A stretch of 6,834 bases of DNA from Actinomycetota bacterium (GTDB lineage Bacteria > Desulfobacterota > Deferrimicrobia > Deferrimicrobiales > Deferrimicrobiaceae): NCBI GenBank assembly GCA_016844415.1, contig JAENIX010000045.1, positions 1 to 6,834 of the forward strand, in the 5' to 3' direction. The notes beneath the pieces are model-generated. The model was not told where the DNA came from. It saw nothing but the letters and a program-made list of their open reading frames with translations, and made no database searches. Made by a program: the position numbers and the translations under genes. This document shows positions 1 to 6,300 of this stretch, in pieces (within the stretch, counting starts at the first letter, position 1; each line of letters opens with the position of its first letter).

Positions 1-914
1 CGCGCCATGAGCTTGATCGTTTTTTCCGGAATCGCCCCCGGGCCTTCGACGAACTGGTCGGCCCGGCAAAGGACCGTCATGACGGGCTTATCCTTGCGAT
101 CTTCGAAAGTGCGGATGACCTGGTGCAACAACTCTTCGGTGTAGGCGATGTCCCCGCCGAAGAGGTTGTCGCAAACCACGAAGTTCCTTACATCCGTGTA
201 TTCGATCGTGTGGACGATATCGTGAAGCACGTCTTCGACCGGACGGACGCAATAACCGGATTTTCCGTACAGGCTTATCCATGTGCAGAAGGAGCAGCTG
301 AACTTGCAGCCGCGCGACGTCTGGATCGGCATGTGGGCCGTGCGGAATCGCTGCCCGGCGTATTCAGCCCCGGGGACGACGGAAAAATCGTACCTGTAGT
401 CGATCTGATCGATCCTGACCGGATGGTGGTTGAATCGCCACTTCCCCGAAAGGTCCCGGTAGTGCAGGCCGGGGACCTGGGAAAGCATCGAATCTCTTGA
501 AACAGGGTCCTTTTCCTCGAGGGCCGAAAGGAGCTGCACCGACGTATCGTCTCCCTCGTAGGCCAGGATGTAATCGGCATATATTTTCGCCTCTTCGGGG
601 AACATCGTGGCGTGCTCCCCTCCCGCGATGACGGGAACCGACCCGCCCAGCCTTTCCCGAAGGCGGGCGATGAAGACCTCGTTCTCCAGGGCGGTCGTTG
701 TGAGGCCGTTCACCATGATGAATTTCGGCTCTTCCCGGACGACGCTTTCGACGTCGATCGATCCGACGTATGGCTGGAAAAGGAGGGAAACTTCGTAGTC
801 CGTTCGGTCGGACAGGATGGAAGCGATCGTAAGCATCCCGTACCTGGGCATGACGATAAATTTACCCAGATTGGGAACGGAAGGACTCAATTCGAGAAGA
901 ACTATCTTTCCCAC
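1..914 (-). CDS. B12-binding-domain radical SAM protein (3' end outside window)
   Basis: Read on the minus strand, this is an open frame of 304 codons that continues past base 1, so the C-terminus is missing. Residues 1-150 look like a cobalamin-binding Rossmann domain, with a GGEHATMFPEE segment at about 98-108, typical of B12-dependent radical SAM proteins. The radical SAM core begins near residue 194 (MPIQTSRGCKFSCSFC). Its CX3CX2C cluster motif is Cys203, Cys207 and Cys210, which ligate the 4Fe-4S cluster that cleaves S-adenosylmethionine. The GTG start at 914 is chosen because AAGGAG lies 5 bases upstream and an in-frame stop (TAA, 941-939) comes soon before it. The family (COG1032-like) includes methylases and cyclases; the substrate cannot be read from this fragment. 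It lies downstream of hgcB on the same strand, behind a 220-bp gap and a likely promoter of its own. Family assignment is firm; a role with hgcAB is inference. Confidence 0.93.
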   Translation of the reverse strand, partial: MGKIVLLELSPSVPNLGKFIVMPRYGMLTIASILSDRTDYEVSLLFQPYVGSIDVESVVREEPKFIMVNGLTTTALENEVFIARLRERLGGSVPVIAGGEHATMFPEEAKIYADYILAYEGDDTSVQLLSALEEKDPVSRDSMLSQVPGLHYRDLSGKWRFNHHPVRIDQIDYRYDFSVVPGAEYAGQRFRTAHMPIQTSRGCKFSCSFCTWISLYGKSGYCVRPVEDVLHDIVHTIEYTDVRNFVVCDNLFGGDIAYTEELLHQVIRTFEDRKDKPVMTVLCRADQFVEGPGAIPEKTIKLMA

Positions 915-919
915 TCCCG

Positions 920-925
920 CTCCTT
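920..925 (-). promoter_or_regulatory. Ribosome binding site for the radical SAM gene
   Basis: AAGGAG on the minus strand, 5 bases before the GTG at 914-912. It decides the start: the first in-frame ATG is codon 22, inside the conserved N-terminal domain and without a comparable site. Confidence 0.75.
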
Positions 926-952
926 CGATCGAAATGGGTTATAGGGGATAAA

Positions 953-980
953 ATTATATAACCAGATTATGAAAAAGCAA
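953..980 (-). promoter_or_regulatory. Predicted sigma-70-type promoter for the radical SAM gene
   Basis: On the minus strand a perfect TATAAT (958-953) lies 16 bases downstream of TTGCTT (980-975), a weak -35 match (3 of 6). Transcription would start near 946, giving a leader of about 30 bases before the GTG at 914. This suggests the radical SAM gene can be expressed independently of hgcAB. It is based on consensus matching only, in an AT-rich stretch where chance matches are more likely. Confidence 0.5.
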
Positions 981-1134
981 TTCTTTTTTTATGTGGGGAC
1001 GTTCAGAGGAAAAACAACAAGAAATGCATTATACACGTCAATTTCAGGTATCAATCATGGATCGTACATCAAAATCGACTTCAATCTTTTGTATTTCACC
1101 TCCGGGGACGGGTATAAAACGAACGCCGACGATT

Positions 1135-1410
1135 TCAGCAGGAACAGGCCGGCTTCGAACCGGAGATCCATCCCGCAATAATCGCTGCAGCGCAACCGAC
1201 TCCGGGGGTCACCGAGATCGCCTGTTCGGGGCAGTTCTTCGCGCAGGCGCCGCATTCCATGCAGAGGTTCCGGTCGAAGATTCGCGCTGCCCCGTTTTCC
1301 ATAGCAAATACGCCATGAGGGCAAACCTGCCCGCACATCCCGCATCCTGTGCACGCGTTTTCGTCCAGCCGAACCGTCGCCACACCTTCCAGATATCGAA
1401 ACCGTTCCAT
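1135..1410 (-). CDS. hgcB: HgcB, ferredoxin-like partner of the mercury-methylating corrinoid protein
   Basis: A 91-residue 2x[4Fe-4S] ferredoxin. The first cluster motif is CTGCGMCGQVCP (Cys20, 23, 26, 30) and the second is CMECGACAKNCP (Cys50, 53, 56, 60). After the clusters comes VGCAAAI with Cys73, matching the extra conserved cysteine of HgcB. The protein ends A-C-S-C (Cys89, Cys91), matching the C-terminal cysteine pair thought to help hand Hg(II) to HgcA. HgcB is required with HgcA for mercury methylation and is believed to pass low-potential electrons that keep the corrinoid cobalt reduced. The ATG at 1410 follows GAGG (1421-1418) at 7 bases. The gene starts 34 bp after the hgcA stop on the same strand, the canonical hgcA-hgcB order. 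In well-known HgcB proteins the terminal cysteines are adjacent; here a serine separates them. Without hgcA next door it would be called a generic ferredoxin, but the context and Cys73 make the identity secure. Confidence 0.95.
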   Translation of the reverse strand: MERFRYLEGVATVRLDENACTGCGMCGQVCPHGVFAMENGAARIFDRNLCMECGACAKNCPEQAISVTPGVGCAAAIIAGWISGSKPACSC

Positions 1411-1444
1411 AATCCAGCCTCATTCCAACCTTTCTATGTGATCT

Positions 1445-2656
1445 TTAGAGGAAGAACGCCCCCCCCACCCAGGTAATTATCGCAATCGAGGCAAGGGCCG
1501 CCTGAACCGGCATGGCGCGGCGCATCTCCTTCTCGACGCCGGAAGGCGATGTGAAAGGGGTCGCCCCGGTGAAATTCATGGCGACGAACGAGGAGATGGC
1601 CGGGAGCGCCAATAAAACAGGAAACGCATGAACCGCGCCGAGCGATTTACCGAACAGCAATACGGCGAGCCCCGCAAGTACCCCGCCCACGATGGCGCCC
1701 TTGGAGGAAAACGCCTTCCCGGGAAGCCAGGGAAGTAGCAGCGGAGTCAAAACCGCGCCCCCCAGGATACCTTCCAGGAACATAATGACCGCAGGCCCAC
1801 CCCTTTCCCATGCCGCTGAAGGTGAAAAGAATCCGGGACCGATTCCCGCCGCGAGATATAAACCCAGCATCGCCCATGCCGCAGGCTTTATCGACCCGAC
1901 GATCTCCACCGGCATCAAGGCGATCCGTTCCAGAACGGGAAACTCGACCCTACGCATCCGGGGCGTCGCATTCATGCCGGCTTCAAGGAAACTTTTGATG
2001 TCCCGCGCGTATACGGGGCCGTATACCACGCTGAAGCCGCAGCCCCTCCCGACTTCATGCGCGGATACCCCGGGGGCCCCGAGCTGCGGTAAAACCAGCC
2101 GGCGGTGGTCAACCACCTCTTCGAGGCGTACCGCCTTCACCCGGCGCACGATTTCCTCCGTCCCGAACGTCCCTTTCCCGGCAGCGCACCAGACGTTGAC
2201 CCCGTAAGTCTCCAGCACGAGGATCCATGCGTCGATCCAGTCCAGTTCGCTCCGAAGGGCGTCGAACGTCATCTTGTAGTTCGCCGTGACAAGGACTATC
2301 GAGTCCGCCCCGGGACGTCCAAGGGCGTACAGTCCCGGCGAGATCCTGTATCCACTCCGCCCTATCCCCCACCGCATCTTCCAGCGGCCCAGCACGTCAC
2401 GCGTCATTATGCGAGTGGTAACTCGCGGGAGCGGACCCACAGGGGTATCCATCCACCCGTCGATAAAAATACCCGGGGGAGTTCCTTCGCGTGTCGCCTC
2501 GACGGTTGCCGTCCCCCTTGCCGTCCCGGCTGACCCGCAGCAGGAAAGCGGTTCGCGGACGACCGGATCGGCCTGTCCGCAATTCGGGCCGGGCGGAGAT
2601 GACAACGGTTCAGGTGCGGGCGTTTCGCCGCATCCGCATCTCGTTTGTTCCTTCAC
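1445..2656 (-). CDS. hgcA: HgcA, membrane-anchored corrinoid protein for mercury methylation
   Basis: A 403-residue protein. The signature cap-helix motif N-V-W-C-A-A-G-K is at residues 154-161; Cys157 is the expected lower-axial ligand to cobalt (Cys93 in Pseudodesulfovibrio mercurii ND132). The corrinoid-binding-like domain spans about 64-245, including GWMDTPVGPLPRV (67-79) and LVTANYKM (122-129), related to the CFeSP gamma subunit of the acetyl-CoA pathway. Five hydrophobic segments follow at about 258-278, 287-309, 319-337, 341-362 and 383-403, as known for HgcA. It moves a methyl group from the corrinoid to Hg(II), with HgcB supplying electrons; the globular domain is cytoplasmic. The GTG at 2656 overlaps the marR stop (GTGA), with AAGGAGG 10 bases upstream. 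This start gives an N-terminal extension of about 60 residues with Cys7, 9, 26, 39 and 40. A run of eight G covers codons 397-400. The identity is very secure; the exact start is less so. Confidence 0.97.
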   Translation of the reverse strand: MKEQTRCGCGETPAPEPLSSPPGPNCGQADPVVREPLSCCGSAGTARGTATVEATREGTPPGIFIDGWMDTPVGPLPRVTTRIMTRDVLGRWKMRWGIGRSGYRISPGLYALGRPGADSIVLVTANYKMTFDALRSELDWIDAWILVLETYGVNVWCAAGKGTFGTEEIVRRVKAVRLEEVVDHRRLVLPQLGAPGVSAHEVGRGCGFSVVYGPVYARDIKSFLEAGMNATPRMRRVEFPVLERIALMPVEIVGSIKPAAWAMLGLYLAAGIGPGFFSPSAAWERGGPAVIMFLEGILGGAVLTPLLLPWLPGKAFSSKGAIVGGVLAGLAVLLFGKSLGAVHAFPVLLALPAISSFVAMNFTGATPFTSPSGVEKEMRRAMPVQAALASIAIITWVGGAFFL

Positions 2657-2673
2657 CTTGCGTGATCCTCCTT
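2653..2673 (-). promoter_or_regulatory. marR/hgcA translational-coupling junction with ribosome binding site
   Basis: On the minus strand the hgcA GTG (2656-2654) shares two bases with the marR stop TGA (2655-2653), a 4-base GTGA overlap. AAGGAGG at 2673-2667 lies inside the last codons of marR, 10 bases before the GTG. This arrangement supports coupled translation of the regulator and HgcA and supports the GTG over the internal ATG at 2452. Confidence 0.7.
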
Positions 2674-3147
2674 CTTCTTTATGCAGCAGCCCCGCAAAAT
2701 CGTGCGGAACCGCTCGTTTCCCGGATCGATCGACTTCGCCAGCACATCGAGCGCTTCGACGCAATCCTTTCTCCGGTCCGCCGGCAGTGATTCCAGAAGT
2801 TCGGAGGTAACCCCTTTGCACTCCCGGTCCAGATGCCGGTACATTTTCCTCCCCTCTCCGGTAAGCGATACTTCCACCAGCCGCTTTTTCCTCGCATCCC
2901 TCTTCCTTGCCACGTACCCGTCCCGCTCCATGCGGTCGACGACCCGGCTCATCGTGCTCTGGTGCAGCCCCACCTGATCGGACAGGTCGCCCATTGGAAG
3001 GGGGCCACCTTCCAGGACTTCCAAGGTGTAAAACTGCTGGATGGTCAGCGGCCCGCAGGTCAACTGCTCACGGAGGAGCTGGTTGAAGAACCTGGCGAAC
3101 CTCGTGAAAGAACGACGGGCTGAGAGCACCTGCTTCTCGTCCCCCAT
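2653..3147 (-). CDS. MarR-family transcriptional regulator, first gene of the hgcAB operon
   Basis: A 164-residue winged-helix regulator of usual MarR length. The N-terminal dimerisation helix is about 8-30. The winged helix-turn-helix spans about 33-98: LTIQQFYTLEVLEGG (34-48), then DLSDQVGLHQSTMSRVVDRM (54-73) holding the recognition helix, then the wing RKRDARKKRLVEVSLT (81-96). C-terminal helices complete the dimer interface. Cysteines are at 31, 110, 129 and an adjacent pair 154-155, so redox or metal sensing is possible but unproven. The ATG at 3147 has AAGGAGG 7 bases upstream. The gene overlaps hgcA by 4 bp, so it probably regulates hgcAB and itself through the repeat array at 3194-3257. 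Regulators reported next to hgcAB elsewhere are often ArsR-like; here the D-x-R-x-x-x wing pattern and length favour MarR. Confidence 0.92.
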   Translation of the reverse strand: MGDEKQVLSARRSFTRFARFFNQLLREQLTCGPLTIQQFYTLEVLEGGPLPMGDLSDQVGLHQSTMSRVVDRMERDGYVARKRDARKKRLVEVSLTGEGRKMYRHLDRECKGVTSELLESLPADRRKDCVEALDVLAKSIDPGNERFRTILRGCCIKKKEDHAR

Positions 3148-3154
3148 CTTTCAG

Positions 3155-3161
3155 CCTCCTT
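3155..3161 (-). promoter_or_regulatory. Ribosome binding site for the MarR-family gene
   Basis: AAGGAGG on the minus strand, 7 bases before the ATG at 3147-3145. It is a near-ideal match and fixes the start of the regulator. Confidence 0.85.
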
Positions 3162-3193
3162 CCGCTCGAACCGATCCGGGCCGCCCGGGCCGG

Positions 3194-3257
3194 GCAACAT
3201 ATGTTTAAGGCATATAATGCTCTTAGCATATAATGCTTTCAGCATGTGTCAAGAAAT
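3194..3257. promoter_or_regulatory. Operator-like array with 16-bp period in the marR-hgcAB/carB divergent region
   Basis: GCA-starting units recur at exactly 16-bp steps: 3194, 3210, 3226 and 3242. The two central units (3210-3225 and 3226-3241) are identical at 14 of 16 positions. They can be read as two perfect inverted repeats ATGCT-N3-AGCAT at 3217-3229 and 3233-3245, centred 16 bp apart, or as GCAT-N3-ATGC at 3210-3220 and 3226-3236. The outer copies are degenerate; the left one includes the perfect palindrome AACATATGTT (3196-3205). Inverted repeats of this size beside a marR gene are typical of MarR operators. The array covers the spacer and -10 of the predicted marR promoter, which fits autorepression of marR-hgcA-hgcB. 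Effects on divergent carB are possible. The repeat is seen directly; protein binding is inferred. Confidence 0.75.
3225..3252 (-). promoter_or_regulatory. Predicted promoter of the marR-hgcA-hgcB operon
   Basis: On the minus strand a perfect TTGACA -35 (3252-3247) is followed after 16 bases by TATGCT (3230-3225), a 4-of-6 match to TATAAT. Transcription would begin near 3218, leaving a leader of about 70 bases before the marR ATG at 3147. The spacer contains one inverted repeat (3233-3245) and the -10 overlaps another (3217-3229), so a bound dimer would block RNA polymerase. Confidence 0.65.
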
Positions 3258-3345
3258 ATTTCCCCTTGCCGATTTTCCCCCGGTTCATGTTTACTAGCTA
3301 AGGCAAGTTCCGGCGCCTGATCCAGGTCGCAATAAAAACCAGCCC

Positions 3346-3351
3346 AGGGGA
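3346..3351 (+). promoter_or_regulatory. Ribosome binding site for carB
   Basis: AGGGGA lies 5 bases before the ATG at 3357. The resulting N-terminus aligns with the start of known CarB proteins, with the conserved I-I-I-G-Q-A-C-E-F-D-Y-S-G segment at residues 18-30. Confidence 0.65.
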
Positions 3352-3356
3352 AGCAA

Positions 3357-6300
3357 ATGCCGAGGCGAGACGACATCGACAAGATCCTGATCATCGGGTC
3401 GGGCCCGATCATCATCGGGCAGGCCTGCGAGTTCGATTATTCCGGCACGCAGGCGTGCAAGGCCCTCAAGAAGCTCGGCTACCGTATCGTTCTCGTCAAT
3501 TCGAACCCGGCCACGATCATGACGGACCCGGCAATGGCCGACGTCACCTACATCGAACCGCTCAACGTGGAGTCCCTGACCGAGATCATCGCCAAGGAGC
3601 GGCCCGATGCGCTTCTGCCGAACCTTGGCGGCCAGACGGGGCTGAACCTCTCCTCCGCGCTCGCCAAGGAGGGCGTCCTCGATAAATACGGTGTGAAGGT
3701 TATCGGCGTCAACATCGACGCGATAAAACGCGGCGAGGATCGCCTTGAGTTCAAGAACACAATGAGCCGCCTCGGTCTCGACATGCCGAGAAGCGAAATC
3801 GCCGTCAGCCTCGAAGAGGCGAAGGAGGCCGTCAAGAGGATCGGCTTCCCCGTCGTCATCCGCCCCGCCTACACGATGGGGGGAACCGGCGGCGGGTTCG
3901 CATACAACATGGAGGAATTCCAGACCATCGTCAGCAGGGGGCTCTCGGTGAGCCTGGTCCACCAGGTGCTCGTTGAGGAATCGGTCCTCGGATGGGAGGA
4001 GCTCGAGCTCGAAGTGGTGCGCGACGCCAAGGGGCAGAAGATCACCGTCTGCTTCATCGAAAACGTGGACGCAATGGGGGTGCACACCGGCGACTCCTAT
4101 TGCACGGCGCCGATGCTGACCATCGCGCCGGACCTTCAGGCGTGCCTCCAGAAACACTCATACGACATCGTGGACGCCATCGAAGTTATCGGTGGGACGA
4201 ACATCCAGTTCGCCCACGATCCGAAGACGGGACGGGTGGTAGTTATCGAGATCAACCCGCGCACCTCCCGCTCCTCGGCCCTCGCATCGAAAGCCACGGG
4301 GTTTCCCATAGCTTTCGTGTCCTCCCTCCTCGCCTGCGGTCTTACGCTCGACGAGATCCCCTACTGGCGGGACGGAACCCTGGAGAAGTACACCCCTTCG
4401 GGAGACTACATCGTGGTCAAGTTCTCACGTTGGGCCTTCGAGAAATTCAAGGGGGTGCAGGACAAGCTCGGGACCCAGATGCGCGCCGTCGGCGAGGTTA
4501 TGAGCATCGGGAAGACCTACAAGGAGGCGTTCCTGAAGTCGATCCGCTCGCTGGAGATCGGACGCTACGGGCTTGGCTTCGCCAAGGACTTCCACCGGAA
4601 GACGCTTCCGGATCTCATGGAGATGCTCGCCGAGCCATCCAGCGAGCGCCAGTTCCTTATGTACGAGGCGCTGCGGAAGGGGGCGACGACGAAGTCCCTC
4701 TACGAGCGGACGTACATCAAGCCCTGGTTCATCGACCAGATGCGTGAACTCGTTCAGCTCGAGGAGCGCCTTCTGCCTCACAAGGGGCAACTGCCCCCCG
4801 ACGACCTCCTCGCAGAGGCGAAGAAGGACGGGTTCGCGGACCGGTACCTCGCCCAGATCCTCGCGGTCCCCGAGGCGGCGATCCGGGAGAGACGAAAGGC
4901 GCTTGGCGTCGTCGAGGCTTGGGACGCCGTGCCGGTGAGCGGCGTGGAAAACGCCGCGTATTATTACTCCACCTATAACGCTCCGGACCGCGTGAGCACG
5001 ACCGGCAGGCGCAAGGTCCTTGTTCTCGGTGGAGGGCCGAACCGGATCGGCCAGGGGATCGAGTTCGACTACTGCTGCGTCCACGCGGCCCTCGCACTGC
5101 GCGAGGCGGGCTACGAGTCGATCATGATCAACTGCAACCCCGAAACGGTCTCCACGGATTACGACACCTCCGACAAGCTATACTTCGAGCCGCTGACCGT
5201 GGAGGACGTGCTCGCGATCTACGAAAAGGAGAAGCCGGAGGGTGTTATCGTCCAGTTCGGTGGACAGACCCCGCTAAACATCGCCGCGGAGCTAGAGGCG
5301 GCGGGTGTCCGGATCATCGGCACTTCTCCGGCTACGATCGACCTCGCCGAAGACCGGGACAGGTTCCGCAAGATCATCGCGAAACTCGGGATCCCGCAGG
5401 CGGAGTCCGGAATGGCAAGCACGCTCGAGGAGGCGGTCGTTATAGCCGGCAGGATCGGATATCCTCTCATGGTCCGCCCTTCCTACGTCCTCGGCGGGCG
5501 CGCCATGGAGAAGGTCCACGACGAGGAGATGCTGAGAGAGTACGTGGCCAAGGCCGTGGAGATCTCTCCGGAACGTCCCATCCTGATCGACAGGTTCCTC
5601 GAAGACGCCATAGAGGCCGAGGCTGATGCCATCTCCGACGGGACCGACGCCTTCGTCCCTGCGGTGATGGAGCACATCGAGCTTGCCGGTGTGCACTCCG
5701 GCGATTCGGCATGCGTGATCCCACCGGTTAGCATTCCCCGCAGGCACATCGACACGATCGAGGAATACACGCGGAAGATCGCGGTGGAGTTCGGGGTGGT
5801 GGGGCTGATGAACATACAGTACGCCATCGCCAAGGACACCGTCTACATCCTCGAGGCCAACCCCCGCGCAAGCCGGACGGTGCCGCTCGTGAGCAAGGTC
5901 TGCAACATCCCGATGGCGAGGCTGGCCACCCAGGTGATGCTGGGCAAGAAGCTGAAGGATCTTTCCCTCGTCCGCCGCCCCATACCCCACTTCGGAGTCA
6001 AGGAGGCCGTCTTCCCGTTCAACATGTTCCCGGAGGTCGACCCGCTCCTCGGCCCGGAGATGCGCTCCACAGGCGAGGTCCTCGGGATGGCCGATAACTA
6101 CGGTGAGGCCTTCTTCAAGGCGCAGGTCGCCGCCTCGCAGCTACTTCCGTTGCAGGGTACCGTGCTGATCACCGTCGCCGAGCACGACCGTGCGGGAGCA
6201 CTTGAAGTCGCCCGGCGGTTCGCCGGGATCGGGTTCTCCATCGTCGCAACCGACGGCACGCGGAAATTTCTCGCGGAGAATGGCGTGTCCGCTTCGCCGA

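Larger units (their letters stand above)
915..1134. other. AT-rich intergenic spacer between hgcB and the radical SAM gene
   Basis: This 220-bp gap is markedly richer in A and T than the genes around it, especially 935-1110. It holds the promoter at 953-980. A second minus-strand TATAAT (1033-1028) has TTGATA (1054-1049) 15 bases upstream, a weaker candidate because of the short spacing. No convincing intrinsic terminator was seen after hgcB: there are T-rich runs but no strong GC hairpin in front of them. No B12-box or other cobalamin-riboswitch signature was recognised. No credible gene was found here on either strand. Confidence 0.6.
3148..3356. other. Divergent intergenic region between marR and carB
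   Basis: This 209-bp stretch carries the operator array and marR promoter at 3194-3257. Leader bases 3176-3195 can form two mutually exclusive short GC hairpins, 3176-3188 and 3183-3195, each with a 5-bp stem and 3-base loop. For carB no strong promoter is visible. The best candidates on the plus strand are TTGCCG (3266-3271) with TTTACT (3290-3295) at 18 bases, or the TATAAT copies at 3213-3218 and 3229-3234 inside the array, which lack good -35 boxes. No PyrR, arginine-repressor or riboswitch signature was recognised. Confidence 0.5.

Noticed and set aside
915..1134. Possible cobalamin riboswitch ahead of the B12-dependent radical SAM gene
   Set aside because: No B12-box-like conserved sequence or suitable stem set was recognised in the spacer.
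969..1181. Plus-strand 70-codon frame beginning in the AT-rich spacer
   Set aside because: It has no ribosome binding site or recognisable motif and runs antisense into hgcB.
1055..1423. 122-codon minus-strand frame overlapping hgcB
   Set aside because: It is a shadow of hgcB; the ferredoxin cysteine motifs are continuous only in the 1410-1135 frame.
2450..2452. Internal ATG (codon 69) as the hgcA start
   Set aside because: It falls within the conserved GWMDTPVGP segment and has no good ribosome binding site; it would also leave about 200 untranslated bases after marR.
2657..2821. A 55-codon upstream extension of the hgcA frame to an ATG at 2821
   Set aside because: It lies entirely within marR in another frame, has no recognisable domain, and the GTG at 2656 has a good ribosome binding site and the classic stop-start overlap.
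3294..4157. Long antisense frames over carB, including 3294-4157 and 5292-5990 on the minus strand
   Set aside because: They are complementary-strand shadows of a strongly conserved GC-rich gene, with low-complexity composition and no domain signature.
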